Assembly: GCA_965153355.1 (NCBI GenBank)
Contig: OZ231127.1
Coordinates: 5,332,001 to 5,396,000 of the forward strand
Reading direction: 5' to 3'
Origin: Flaccisagitta enflata
Taxonomy: Eukaryota > Chaetognatha > Sagittoidea > Aphragmophora
Length of the DNA stretch: 64,000 nt
Made by a program: the position numbers and the translations under genes. Under the pieces are notes generated by a model. It saw only the letters and a program-made list of their open reading frames with translations, was not told where the DNA came from and ran no database searches. Position 1 is the stretch's first letter, and the number at the start of each line of letters is the position of its first letter. Below, piece by piece: positions 1 through 11,717 of the stretch.

Positions 1-747
1 AATGAAGAGAAAGAAGTAGGGAAAAGAGAAAAGAAAAAGGAAGAAAAAAGAGGAAAAAGAAGGAAAAGAAAAAAAAGACAAAAAAGAAAAAAAAAAAAGG
101 AAAAAAAGTCATGGACCCAACATAGACCTAGGCACCTGGGGCTGAGGAAATAGTTCAGGGAATAGTTCAGGGGTTAGTTCAGGGAATAGTTCAGGGGTGT
201 GTAAAACTTTTTTACCCCCTTCAAGGGGCCCCTTGGCACCTTGTAGTAGTACTTCCACAGATTAAAAAACATTCCAATGTTACTACATAAGAAAATATTT
301 GGTATTTTTTAACCTACTTCTTTGAACTTGCTTCTGCTTTAAAAGTAATTGTTTCCTTCATTTTTTTCTATCACTGCTGATTTTTTTTTATTATTTCTCA
401 CAGATCAAAGTGCTCAGATCAACACTGGTTTGAATTTTGTTCTTCATAATGAATGTTTAGAAACTAAAAACAAATCTTCAAAAAACTGCATGTGCTATCA
501 TCGGGCTGGCATTTGCGCGAAAATTGGGAGAATGAAGGTGTATCGGGAGGGGGGGGGGCCCGGATTTTTTTATTGTATAGGGGCCCGGCATTCCTCTACT
601 GGCCCCTGGGGATTACAATCCAATTTGTAGCAAAGCCTAAGTCAGCCAGGTGTCAACCTCCTGCAGTCTACCTCCCGAGGTACATCTTGGATAAATCTTC
701 TTTACATATCAAGGTGCTGAGTGATTCTGGGCATAACTGTCTCAGTC
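1..747. other. gene-free, low-complexity left edge
   Basis: No credible coding exon is visible. Bases 1-110 are almost pure purine (AAGAA-type), and 148-198 hold about four tandem copies of a ~15-base unit containing AATAGTTCAGGG. The short open frames here have no recognisable domain and no good splice context. Confidence 0.6.
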
Positions 748-755
748 GTGCTCAT

Positions 756-2197
756 CAGACGTTCTGTTATGCCCCCATATTCATGGCAGTGGCTCGGTTC
801 GCGATCAAATTGGTACATTGTGGTATTAAAAAGTAATTTCAGGTCTTGTTGAGGATTTTCTACCTTCCCTGGAGTAGCGGTTTTGGTTTCACTACCATGG
901 GTAATAAGTGGTTGTTGGGAAAATTTCCTATTTAGGTCACTTTGGCCTCAAATTTAGGCCACTTTGCCTTAGAAATCGAACCTAAAATCCATGAGATTAA
1001 TAAACTAGAGCTCAAGAGCTAACCAGTGGTGCAATCCGCATGTTTTTATCTTTTTTTGTTTAGATTTTAGAGGGTTTTAAAGATGGGGCTTGTGAGTGTT
1101 TTTTTGCATCATGAAATTTAGGGAAAATTTGACAATTTTCACGTTTTTCACTATATCGCAGCCTTGGATTAACGAATCTATAAAAAATTGGTGACCAAAT
1201 TGAAGAGTTTTTGATGCTCCAACTGATTCCGGAAAAATTTTTGATCGATACGGCCTCAGAAAAATTTTATTCACTATCAAAGCTGGTGAAAAAAGTCAAA
1301 TTTTAAGGTCATTTAGGCTATTCTTCTTGAAAAATTAGGCCACTTCCAAACTGAAAATTGACTTAAAATTCATGAGCAAATCAAACTGCTGCTCAAGAGC
1401 TAATCAGTGGTGCAATCGGCATGTTCAGATGTTGCTGCATTCAATTTTTACAGAACTTCAAAGATACAGGGGTATGAAAAATCATCATTTGACCATACCC
1501 TTGTATCTTTGAAGTTCTGTAAAATCTATACGCAGCAACATCTAAACATGCCGATTGCACCACTGAATAGCTCTTGAGCAGTTGTTTGATTTCCTCATGA
1601 ATTTTAAGTACGTTTTCAGTTTGGAAGTGGCCTAATTTTTTAAGGACAAATAGCCTAAATATCATTAAAATTTGACTTTTTTCACCTGCTTTGAGAGTAA
1701 ATAAATTTTTTCTGGGTCCATATTGATCATAATTTTTTCCAGAATCAGTTAGAGCATTAAAAACTCAATTATAGATTCGTTAATCCAAGGCTGCGATATA
1801 GTGAAAAACGTGAAAATTGTCAAATTTTCCCCTAAATTTCATGATGCAAAAAAACGCTCACAAGCCCCATCTTTAAAACCCTCTAAAATCTAAACGAAAA
1901 AAGATGAAAACATGCGGATTGCACCACTGGTTAGCTCTTGAGCTCTATTTTATTAATCTCATGGATTTTAGGTTCGATTTCTAAGGCAAAGTGGCCTAAA
2001 TTTGAGGCCAAAGTGACTTAAATTGGACATTATCCCAACAACCACTGATTACCCATGATACTATAACCAAAACCGTTACTCCAGGGAAGGTAGAAAATCC
2101 TCAACAAGACCTGAAATTGCTTTTTAATACCACAAAGTACCAATTTGATCGCGAACCGGGCCACTGCCATGAATATGGGGGCATAAAAGAACGTCTG
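756..2197. mobile_element. 1.44-kb palindromic (foldback) DNA element with 8-bp target duplication
   Basis: The two halves are inverted copies of each other over ~700 bases each, with the centre near 1482 between GATACAGGGGTATG and CATACCCTTGTATC. The outer ends read CAGACGTTCT on the left and (reverse complement) CAGACGTTCTTTTATGC on the right. The flanks repeat GTGCTCAT at 748-755 and 2198-2205, an 8-bp target-site duplication. CA-initial ends and 8-bp duplications are typical of hAT-type elements. No transposase frame is present, so this is a non-autonomous element moved in trans. hAT membership is inferred; the palindrome and the duplication are seen. Confidence 0.8.
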
Positions 2198-2339
2198 GTG
2201 CTCATCTTCGTTGTACAAAAAAACGTAAGTCAGAATCTGTTTAAAGTTTAATAGCTTTTGACAAGGTTCCCAGAACAAATGTTATTCAAAATGATCATTT
2301 GATATTTCAAAAATACTTTATGGGAGAGATGTAACATGT

Positions 2340-2712
2340 ATGAAAAGTGGAACAATATCCCTCACTATACCCTAACTGAAATAAATGGAAGAGGGCCTTG
2401 TGAGCCCTCACTGACTAGTTAATACGCGCACCACTCCTAGTTTTTCATAAAACAGAATCTGAAAAACATTCCTTCTCAATCAAACTGCTTACAAAAAGTA
2501 GTCAGGGCAATGATTGTCACCTTATTAACCAAAATTCAACAAATCACCCGAGGGTAACATTGTTAAGAAACCATACCCCTAGAGGATAGAATCGAGGTCA
2601 AGCTTAATGCGTCCGCCGGACATTCCAATCCAAGGTACTGAGTAGTATGAAAAGTGGAACAATATCCCTCACTATACCCAAACTGAAATAAATGGAAGAG
2701 GGCCTTGTGAAC
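2340..2712. repeat. two direct copies of a ~62-base unit
   Basis: A segment starting GGAACAATATCCCTCACTAT and ending near GGGCCTTGTGAGCCCTCAC occurs at about 2350-2411 and again at about 2650-2712 with a few substitutions. The DNA between and beside the copies (2206-2350, 2412-2650) shows no gene. Confidence 0.7.
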
Positions 2713-2879
2713 CCTCACATGCAATTATGCAATTATGCAATTATCCAAGAATTTATTCTGAAACTTTCATCGATGAAAATGTTAAAAAGAATTCAAAAAG
2801 GCTCAGAAGTCATGCATTGTTTTTTTCATGCAGCTCAGGTTTATATGTTCGCCGCATCCAAAAATAAGAAATATCACTT

Positions 2880-3494
2880 GCACCATTGTCTCAACGACAC
2901 TTTGGGTTTGCCTCGACATTACTCTGGGTTTTTTTTATGAATTTGTATGGTCCATGGCAATACTAAACAAGACCTGGACAGTAGAAAATATTTCAGGGAG
3001 CGGTTTTTGACAAATTTCCAATTTTGTAAATTTTCTACCATATTTTAGTATGTAGATTCTGCTGAGTTTCTTGGACTACTTTTTTATTTGCTTAATGTTA
3101 ATCCCGATGAAATTTCCATTCCTTAGATAGGTCGCAGTGTATATTTTCGTAAAGGGATAGAATTTTTGTTTTTTATGCCACTGCTACTAATTTGTAACAG
3201 TGACAAATAAAATGAAAATTGTAATCGTTTTTAAAACTATATAGTGCGACCTATCAAATGATAGGGAATGTTGTCAGGATTAACATTCTGCTATCAAAGA
3301 AGAGATCCTAGTGACTCTGCACCATCTACAAGTTTGAACATGGGTAAAAAAAATTGAAAATTTCTCAAAAAACGCTCCTTATAATATTTTCTACTGTCCA
3401 GGTCTTGTTTAGTAATGCCATTTACCATACAAATCCACAAAAAAACTCAGAGAAATGTCGAGGCACACCCAAAGTGTCGCTGAGATAACGGTGC
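2880..3494. mobile_element. palindromic MITE-like element
   Basis: The ends are inverted copies: GCACCATTGTCTCAACGACAC at left and, reverse-complemented, GCACCGTTATCTCAGCGACAC at right. Similarity continues through blocks such as CAAGACCTGGACAGTAGAAA. The centre (about 3130-3270) carries paired GATAGGTCGCAGTGTATA and TATAGTGCGACCTATC, a core also found in the element at 13.6-14.7 kb. No clear target duplication was found and there is no coding capacity. Confidence 0.65.
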
Positions 3495-3684
3495 TTGTAG
3501 AAATATAAAAAAAGAACAAAAAAGCGAACAGTATGACGACCTTCCATATTTTTCACATCTGCATTCTGATTACCGTTGGTGTTATCACAGGTATAATTTT
3601 CACATGTAGCTGAGTGGGCCTGTCTGAGCATTGGACCATCAGTGCGCTTCGGGAACTTTTCTTAAAACGATGTCTTTAGTCATC

Positions 3685-4195
3685 AGAAATGTCAATAACG
3701 TTTTACTGACTGACTAACTGACTGACTAATTGACTGACTGACTGACTAACTCACTGACTGACTGACCTTTGTTCTCTTCACAAGGCTGTGGCTTTGTCTT
3801 CAATTCATCCCAGAGATTATTGTCTTGAGTCATTAGAAATGTCAATAACGTTTTACTTACTGATTGACTGTCTGACTGTCTGACTGACTGACTAACTGAC
3901 TGACTGACTAATTGACTGACTGACTGACTGACTGACTGACTGACTGGCTGACCTTTGTTCTCTTCACAAGGCTGTGGCTTTGTCTTCAATTCATCCCAGA
4001 GATTATTGTCTTGAGTCATTAGAAATGTCAATAACGTTTTACTTACTGATTGACTGTCTGACTGTCTGACTGACTGACTGACTGACTGACTAACTGACTG
4101 ACTGACTGACTGACTGACTGACTGACTTGCTGACCTTTGTTCTCTTCACAAGGCTGTGGCTTTGTCTTCAATTTATCCGAGAGATTATTAAAATG
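3685..4195. repeat. (GACT)n tracts alternating with a ~92-base unit
   Basis: Tetranucleotide (ACTG)n runs separate copies of a unit that begins ACCTTTGTTCTCTTCACAAG and ends near TCAATAACGTTTTAC. Copies lie at about 3764-3855 and 3952-4043, with a partial third copy at 4132-4190 that runs straight into the polypyrimidine tract and acceptor of the exon at 4211. A partial upstream copy is near 3670. This intron end has therefore been rebuilt by tandem duplication. Confidence 0.75.
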
Positions 4196-4210
4196 ATTTT
4201 CTTTAATCAG

Positions 4211-4473
4211 ACACACCCTCGGATTGAAGTGGTTTTGCGCTGTGCAACTGCCCAAAGGAATCACCGCCAAGACGACGAATGAATTTGCCGCTCGCAAGTC
4301 TCTCGAAGTTGGACATGAAGGATTCATCGCCGCCGTCTTTCCCATGAATGGACTAAAGACGAACCAACCAGATGTGGCCATCAATTGGAAACGTAACGGG
4401 CCAATCACTTGGAAGAAATTGCCCAGAATAATGCAAATGCGACGTCTCTGCGAAAAGGCGACGCCACCAAAAC
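4211..4473 (+). CDS. gene A exon: unrecognised ~85-residue secreted-protein domain
   Basis: This exon follows an acceptor (CTTTAATCAG) and ends at a donor (C|GTAAGC). The readable frame runs from WFCAVQLPKGIT to RRLCEKATPPK. It is about three-quarters identical by eye to the gene B exon at 22114-22374, with the same phase-1 exit, so it is under or was recently under coding constraint. Two Cys (WFC near the start, RLC near the end) could form a disulfide. I do not recognise the fold. The reading frame needs a phase-2 entry, whereas gene B enters in phase 1; with a phase-1 entry this exon would hit a TGA at once. No leader exon for gene A was found upstream. Together with the downstream lesions, this suggests the locus is decaying although this exon itself is open. 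Confidence 0.6.
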
Positions 4474-4479
4474 GTAAGC

Positions 4480-5093
4480 TACGCTGAGGAGAATACACTT
4501 TTTTTCATGCAGGGACCCAGAGGAGGGCCCAGATTTTTTTATTTTGATGTAACTAATGTATTCTAAAAATTTCAGGACCATAGCCATTCTTAACCATTCA
4601 TCATATTGCACCTGAAAAATAGTTCATCCTTAAGGGAACAAAAATTTCAAAATCATTTTTTCCTCAAATCTGATGCCAGATTCAGATTCCTCGTAAAAAA
4701 TTATGTCAGACAGTATATTTTCTTTTTTCAAAATTATGTTTTTAAGCTGAAAAAATGCAAAAAACCTCCAAAAATAAGGGTTTTTAAAAAACAAGGTCTT
4801 TTTAGAGGTTTTTTGCATTTTTTTAAGCTTAAAAACAAGATTTTGAAAAAAGAAAATGTGGTATCTGACATAATTTTTTACAAGGAATCTAAATCTGGCA
4901 TCCGTTTTGAGGAAAAATGATTTTGAAATTTTGGCCCCCTTAAGGATGAGCCATTTTTCAAGTGCAATATGATGAATGTTCAAGAACATCTATGGTCCTG
5001 AAATTTTTAGAATACATTAGTCACATCAAAATGAAAAAATCTGGGCTCTCCTCTGGGTCACTGCATGAAAAAAAGTGTATTCTCCTCAGCGTA
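4480..5093. mobile_element. 614-bp hAT-like MITE inserted on a 5' splice site
   Basis: The terminal inverted repeats match perfectly for at least 19 bases (TACGCTGAGGAGAATACAC and its complement), and the arms remain similar over most of the element. The flanks are ACGTAAGC at 4472-4479 and ACGTAAGC at 5094-5101, an 8-bp target duplication typical of hAT elements. The duplicated bases contain the GTAAG donor of the gene A exon ending at 4473, so a donor sequence exists on each side. No transposase is encoded. Confidence 0.85.
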
Positions 5094-5101
5094 ACGTAAG
5101 C

Positions 5102-5858
5102 ACACCACTTCTTCAAAATATCATTTGAGTTTTGATGATGCAAATTTGTTTATTGCATTGCAATTGGTTTCTCCATCAGACAGGGCACAGTAGATTCCCG
5201 TGGTAGAATGAATGGGGGGGAGGGTATGGTTGCTGAGTTTGTGGATTTGATTGATCAATGTTAATGTCAAAAAAATAATGACTTTATGCATATGTTTTAG
5301 TCGCGTTGTTTTGTTGGTTGTTTTTTTGTGTGGTAAATTCTAGGCTGACAAAAAACAAGAATCGTAATTAGATTTTGGTCATCACATGCCACAATTTCCC
5401 GACTTTTGAAGGCAGAACATTGAATTTACGTTGATTTTGTGTCCATTCTTTCTCTTTCTGTCTATGCATTATGAATTTGTGAGTAAGCTATGAATTAGTC
5501 AAAAGTTTAGACTAATTTTCACCAATAAATGAAAGTTGGACAACATTACTACTCAACCCATGTATTACTTAAGGATGAGAGCCTTTGGAGCTCTCACTGG
5601 TGTTTAATCCGGACCCATCACAACTATCCTTAATAGTCAAAAACAACAAAGACCATCTTAGCAATATCATGAAATTATTCAAAAAACAATCCTATCAATA
5701 CAAAAATTCAATAATTTTCACCTGTTTGCTACAAGTGCCAGTGACAAGAAAGAGTACCAGATGAGTGTGCTGAATGGTGGGGCCTGCGAGAACCCAAAAC
5801 TGATGTTTTTGCTTCATGAACAATGATTTGGAGCCGATATGCCATAAACAAGAAGAAT
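5102..5858. other. intron of gene A without other features
   Basis: AT-rich intronic sequence between the MITE and a dispersed repeat. No exon, strong open frame or array is visible. Confidence 0.5.
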
Positions 5859-6062
5859 CTTTAGTGGCGTGCTGAGCAACTCTATACCCTGCTTTGTCCA
5901 TCCATCGGTTTGTCTGTCGGTTTGTCCATCCGTCATAGTTGACTTTTTTTCATTTTTTTCCTGGACCTCACTGCTCATGGCCAAATGCTCTACTGACCTC
6001 TTTTATGGCCCTTGCCGACCTGTACGCGACTTGGGTAGCCGTGTATCCGGCCTTGTTTGCTC
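5859..6062 (+). repeat. dispersed ~200-bp element (palindromic-end family)
   Basis: It begins with TTTAGTGGCGTGCTGAGCAACTCTATACC, a decayed version of the AGTCGCGTGCACGCGACT end shared by copies elsewhere, continues with a GTCYGTC-rich stretch, and ends ...CCGTGTATCCGGCCTTGTTTG. The same block order recurs at 21077, 41629, 42058, 49397, 51398 and 55032. Confidence 0.65.
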
Positions 6063-6147
6063 AGAACCCCTATCCTACCCAATATCTTTTGAACAAATGT
6101 GATCTATTGCATTTCTCCTCAACAATAACTCAACCTAAATATTTCCG

Positions 6148-6255
6148 AACCGACTTGTCAAGGTCACGTCAATCTTGCAAAGGGTGGTAAAGCATCGGCT
6201 TCATCCTTCGGTGCTCACGCTTCTTACTCTGGCGATGGTCCCTTTGCCTTTGAAG
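6148..6255 (+). pseudogene. gene A exon: first part of discoidin (F5/8C) domain, acceptor lost
   Basis: The frame reads EPTCQGHVNLAKGGKASASS...YSGDGPFAFEG, matching the 108-base gene B exon at 23894-24001 in length, phase (1 to 1) and sequence. Discoidin domains typically open with such an N-L-A-x-G-K-x-A-x-x-S motif. The donor is intact (GAAG|GTAATG). At the acceptor, gene B has TTTCAG whereas here the aligned bases are TTTCCG (6142-6147), so the obligatory AG is missing. Correct splicing into this exon should fail unless a cryptic site is used. The Penelope-like element lies in the intron that follows. Confidence 0.7.
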
Positions 6256-6362
6256 GTAATGAAATAATGCAGAGGATACAAAATTATCAATTTAGAAATT
6301 GGTTATTCATGCATGCATGTGGGCACAAATTTCTGTCTAATATAATAATGATAATAATAATA

Positions 6363-7034
6363 TCCTACCACTACCTCCCACCCACTCTGCTACCCCCACC
6401 TTTGACCCAGCCCTACCTCCTACCTACCTACTCCAACCTCCCACCTACCTATCCCTGCCTACCCTTCTACCCATACATCCTACCTTCTTCTATCTAACTA
6501 ACCCCATCTCCTACCTACCCTCCTACCCAATCTCCTACCAACCCCTACCTCCTACCTACCCCACCTACCTTTTGTTTATTTTATCGCATATCTCCCTCTA
6601 CCTTACACTGCCTCTACCTTCTTTGACCTTTTGTTTTTCCTTTATTTCAACTATCTTCACCTGTACCTTTGACCACTGAAGCCCTGTTGATCACATGACC
6701 TATCCTCTTCCTCATCTTCACCTATCCTTACCTGTCCTATCAATACTGTCATTTCACTACACTGTATCTTCTCCACCACAACCTTTATTAAACTTTTTAT
6801 GATTTATTCTCCTATTTTCCTATCATCTCCTCTATGTTTTGGTATGGGTAATAGCAAGGGTGATGGGAAGCCTCTAAACCCGCCAAGACCATGTGTTGAC
6901 TTTAAGCACAAGTCTTGCCTGGTCCACAGTCCAGGTTTACTTATCCATTGATAGTTGGAGATACTTTTTACTATTTATATCTTTTGCTGTTAGTTGAATT
7001 AAACGATTAAGTCTTTTAACATCTGATATATAAT
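6363..7034 (+). repeat. left pLTR of the Penelope-like element
   Basis: A 672-base direct repeat of 11718-12389, with no difference noticed by eye. It opens with a C/T-rich CCTACC-type segment and contains CAAGAC..TGTG..CACA..GTCTTG followed by CCTGG..CCAGG, two adjacent potential RNA hairpins (about 6887-6940). I see no CTGATGA/GAAA hammerhead core. Confidence 0.85.
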
Positions 7035-7909
<875 letters not shown>

Positions 7910-10900
7910 ATGCGTCTTAACGTTTCACCAAAACCAAAACAAATCATGAACAGTACAACTAACGGAATACCATGTCGTTTTGCAGGAAGCCGACTTAAAA
8001 CCTGTTGCGGTAGGTGTTCTGAATGTGCCTGCCGTAGGCCCAATATGGGCAATATTAACGTTCAGAACCATTTTAGCGATAATTGTTCTTTAGATCCTAA
8101 CAATCTTACCTATTTTAATTTCAACAAATGCAAAATCAGTAACTGTAAGATTAAATGTAAAGATAATAACATGGTTTTACCTCTTAATAACTTTAAATCT
8201 TCAACAAACGGCAGAAATTATACCATATTGACTGATGCAAACCTTAATTGTAAATCTATGAATATCATTTATCTTATAACTTGTAATATTTGTAAAATTC
8301 AGTACATTGGTGAAACTCAGAGATCATTCGAGATAAGAATGAAGGAACATCTTTTTCAGATAAGAAAACATGAGCAAAATATTCGTTCTGGGGATAACAA
8401 TAGTGGTCAGCTCATTTATAAACACTTCTGTTGCGATGATCTTCACAGGAACACCCCACTTGAGAAGCGCATTCGATTTCAGATAGTGGAAAAAATCAGG
8501 ACTGATGATATATCCTCTGACCCAAAGGTTATTACTAAACGACGTACAGAACGGGAACTCTATTGGATTTCTAAACTAAGAACAGCTCACCCCTTAGGTT
8601 TAAATGACATGATTGCAGGCTACGGGATTCGTGGAAAAGCCACTGATGTGGGATTCCGTGATTTTAATTATCTAAGAATTTCAAATATTTGTGAAAAGAA
8701 ACCAACACGTAGCCATAAAAATAGACATAGAAAGAAAAAGCGAAAAGCCCCAACTATTGATCATTTCAGGCAATTCCTGGACGATCTTAATTCTAAATTT
8801 GATTCCCAACCTAGAAATATTGAAGCCTTTATTCTAAGCAAACCCCGAAAATATTTAGAACGTTTTCTTTTATCAACCTTAGCTAATCAGCTAAGACCAA
8901 AACTTAGACATCTTCTGGTAACCCGTGTTGACTTTGCTCGTAAGTTAAAACCCATTGGAAAGGAAGTTGTACCGTTAGATTGGAGTATTGATTTCTCTCA
9001 TAAATCATTAGAATTGATTAACATAAACTCTATTTTAAACAACCCCAAAATTTCAAAATTATTACCTCCTACTATCAGAAACAAATTAAAAATACGAAAA
9101 ATTTTCAAATTTGAGAATCCAGTAAGTAGTAAAATTTTAAATTATAATAAGATTTTGAAATCTACCGGAAATCTTTCTTATGGGGATATTCAATCTTTGT
9201 CTTGTGAATGTGCTGACTCTGTTTTTAAAAACCCAAATTTTGATCATGTTATCACAGGTGATCTGAATATCATTCAGGAGACTGACCTACGTAAACTATG
9301 TTCATTTGGAACCAAGTTCAGAGACATCCCGCGCTTCAATCTTGGTTCTATAAAAGAAAAATTTAGAAATAATTGTAAAACTCTCATGAGTAAAATTTCT
9401 AAAAAATTTAAAATCCCTCATTCAGCATTAAAACTATGGAAAAAATGTATCATTTCTAATTTTGATGAAAAATTACAATCAATTGCTAAAGATACAAGGT
9501 TTAATGTACCCACATTAAGCAAAAGATCATGTTTGAATGAATTAAAGAGGTTACAAGAAAAATTCGTCATTACCGTAGTTGACAAAGCAGCAGGCAACTA
9601 TGCATTTACTTGTAAAAAATTTTATTTCTTAAGATTAGCTGAAGAATTAGGTTTAAACAATCCAACACCAGGTAATGAAACTTATTTATTTTGCCCCGAT
9701 AGTGAACAAGTTGTCTGTGATAGATTAAAAAATGATCTTTTGAGATTTTCAATCACTCCCCCTAGCTCACAGCTCAACCTAGCTGTTCTATATCAAACAC
9801 CTAAATTTCATAAAAACCCACCAAAAATGAGATATATCGCCGGTAATGTGAATACTGTAACTTCTATGCTGGATGATAAAGTAGCCAAGATCCTGAAGAT
9901 GTGCAAATCACACTTTCGAAACCTTTGTAAGGTATATGAGAGCTACTCAGGTATTAAATATTGCTTTGATGTCGAGACTAGTACTGAAGTGAAAGATATG
10001 TTTGATGGTGCATACGGTTCGGTTGCTTCCATTTCCATTAATGATTTCTCCACACTTTACACTCTGTTTGATCATGAACATCTGCTTTCCAACATCCGAT
10101 GGCTGCTTGACACTTTGAGTAAAAATAGCGGTAAGAGTTGTATCAAGATAGATTATGATAAGGCACGTTGGGTTTCCAATGCTAGTGACTCAGATTCTTA
10201 CACAGTTGGTGAGGTTTTAGATATGGTTTCTTTTTTGGTTAAAGAAACTTATATCAAGGCTTTTGGTCACATCTTTCAGCAAGTAAAAGGTATTATCATG
10301 GGTGGCAAAATTTCTGGTTGGCTCTCTGATTGCTCTTTGATGGTTGATGAATTTCGTTACGTTAAATCTAAGATCTCCTCCGGTTTAAGGGAAGATGCTT
10401 GCAGGCTTAAGTTTTTCAGACGTTACCGAGACGATTGCACTACTCTTAATTGTCCCAACTTCATTGATATTGCTAGAGAGATTTATCCACAGAGCTTGTC
10501 GTTAACGCAGGAAAATGAAGATCCCAGTAAGGCTAACGTTCTTGATATGGAGGTTAGCATTGCAAACTCTATTTGTACTACAAAGGTTTATTGTAAGACA
10601 GATCATTTCCCCTTTGAAGTCATCTCTTTTCCCTTCCTTGAAAGCAACATTGATAATGGTCTTTGTTATCGAGTTTTTTACAGTCAGGTCATTCGATTCC
10701 AAAGGTTGTGTTCTAATCGCTGTGATTTTGAGACAAGGACTAGACATTTAGGTATTGTTCTGAAAGGACGTGGTTACATTATCTCTCGGCTTGAAAAGGA
10801 ATTTTGTAAAGCAGTAAGAAAGTATATCTCTGAGTTTCAAAAGTGGTCTCTTCCCTTTGATTTCAATGCCTGGTTCAAACGCATAATGAATGAACGCCGT

Positions 10901-11092
10901 GACAGTCAATCTGCTTTAGATGTCTCTACATCCTCTCAGCCTGTATCTGGTCAATCTGCCTTGCCTGTCCCTATGTCCTTCTCCCAGCCTGTATCTGGTC
11001 AATCTGCCTTGCCTGTCCCTATGTCCTTCTCCCAGCCTGTACCCGGTTTTGACTCACGAAGTGATATTTTGAGTTACTTAAGTCAACCTTAG
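7910..11092 (+). CDS. GIY-YIG endonuclease - reverse transcriptase of Penelope-like element
   Basis: The ORF has 1,060 codons without interruption from the first ATG; an in-frame TTG lies just upstream. A Cys-rich N-terminus (residues ~25-45 and ~75-85, several CxC/CxxC pairs) could bind zinc. The GIY-YIG endonuclease follows at ~115-230: IIYLITC for GIY, QYIGET for YIG, then R, H and a late E in RTERELYWISKL, ending PLGLND as in Penelope endonucleases. A basic linker is next. The reverse transcriptase spans roughly 540-950: TPKFHKNPPKMRYI, DFSTLYT (motif A), IIMGGKISGWLSD (motif B) and RYRDDC (catalytic Asp pair). The C-terminus has a tandem 48-bp duplication encoding SQPVSGQSALPVPMSF. It should nick target DNA and copy element RNA onto it. 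All catalytic motifs are present, so it looks functional. Confidence 0.93.
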   Translation: MRLNVSPKPKQIMNSTTNGIPCRFAGSRLKTCCGRCSECACRRPNMGNINVQNHFSDNCSLDPNNLTYFNFNKCKISNCKIKCKDNNMVLPLNNFKSSTNGRNYTILTDANLNCKSMNIIYLITCNICKIQYIGETQRSFEIRMKEHLFQIRKHEQNIRSGDNNSGQLIYKHFCCDDLHRNTPLEKRIRFQIVEKIRTDDISSDPKVITKRRTERELYWISKLRTAHPLGLNDMIAGYGIRGKATDVGFRDFNYLRISNICEKKPTRSHKNRHRKKKRKAPTIDHFRQFLDDLNSKFDSQPRNIEAFILSKPRKYLERFLLSTLANQLRPKLRHLLVTRVDFARKLKPIGKEVVPLDWSIDFSHKSLELININSILNNPKISKLLPPTIRNKLKIRKIFKFENPVSSKILNYNKILKSTGNLSYGDIQSLSCECADSVFKNPNFDHVITGDLNIIQETDLRKLCSFGTKFRDIPRFNLGSIKEKFRNNCKTLMSKISKKFKIPHSALKLWKKCIISNFDEKLQSIAKDTRFNVPTLSKRSCLNELKRLQEKFVITVVDKAAGNYAFTCKKFYFLRLAEELGLNNPTPGNETYLFCPDSEQVVCDRLKNDLLRFSITPPSSQLNLAVLYQTPKFHKNPPKMRYIAGNVNTVTSMLDDKVAKILKMCKSHFRNLCKVYESYSGIKYCFDVETSTEVKDMFDGAYGSVASISINDFSTLYTLFDHEHLLSNIRWLLDTLSKNSGKSCIKIDYDKARWVSNASDSDSYTVGEVLDMVSFLVKETYIKAFGHIFQQVKGIIMGGKISGWLSDCSLMVDEFRYVKSKISSGLREDACRLKFFRRYRDDCTTLNCPNFIDIAREIYPQSLSLTQENEDPSKANVLDMEVSIANSICTTKVYCKTDHFPFEVISFPFLESNIDNGLCYRVFYSQVIRFQRLCSNRCDFETRTRHLGIVLKGRGYIISRLEKEFCKAVRKYISEFQKWSLPFDFNAWFKRIMNERRDSQSALDVSTSSQPVSGQSALPVPMSFSQPVSGQSALPVPMSFSQPVPGFDSRSDILSYLSQP

Positions 11093-11717
11093 AGTCTTTG
11101 CTTTAAGCATGGTGGACTATTTACATAGCCTCAATGATTTTAGCATTTGGCAACTGTTGCTTGTGTACTATTTACATAGACTTTAGCAATTGTTGCTTAC
11201 TCTTTTGCTTGACTTACTATAGGTAATATGCCGGTTGCTCTTATGATTTTCACAGGTTTTGAATATATTTTTAAGGTTTTTCAAAAATCAAGACTTCTAG
11301 TTTTCATTTTAGTTAAATTTTCAATTTCAAGTTTTGAATTTTAAGTTTCAAATTCTAAGTTTTTAAGTCTTAAAGTTTTGAAAAGGTTTTTTAAGTTTTT
11401 GGATTTTAAAAATTTTTTGAAAATTTTTTGAAAATTTTTAAAAGTTTTTGGAAATCTTTTAAAGAAAATTTCAAAGTTTTAAAGTTTTATAAAAAAAAAA
11501 TTTTTAGGTTTTCTAAAAAATTTAAGTTTAAAGTTTTTTCATTTTTCAAAAATTTTTAAGTTTTTAGTTTTTAAAGTTTAAATTTAAAGTTTTTTCTTAT
11601 TCCTTCCCAATTTTCTGTACTATTTACATAGCCTTAAAGTTGGTTTGGAATAAGACTCTTTCGTTCTACTCCTGATCTAAGTTTCTCCCCCAACCTACCC
11701 CTACCTTCTTCCTACCC
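11093..11717 (+). other. 3' region of the Penelope-like element
   Basis: AT-rich DNA, dominated at 11260-11600 by AAGTTTT/AATTTTTG-type repeats. It carries three copies of the CTATTTACATAG motif (11115-11128 with one change, 11166-11179, 11618-11631). No coding sequence. Confidence 0.7.

Noticed and set aside
4606-4989. Overlapping 104- and 119-codon frames on opposite strands
   Set aside because: They are near mirror images because the DNA is the palindromic MITE at 4480-5093; no domain.
6363-7034. Hammerhead ribozyme in the Penelope terminal repeat
   Set aside because: The CTGANGA and GAAA core elements were not found in the expected arrangement on either strand.
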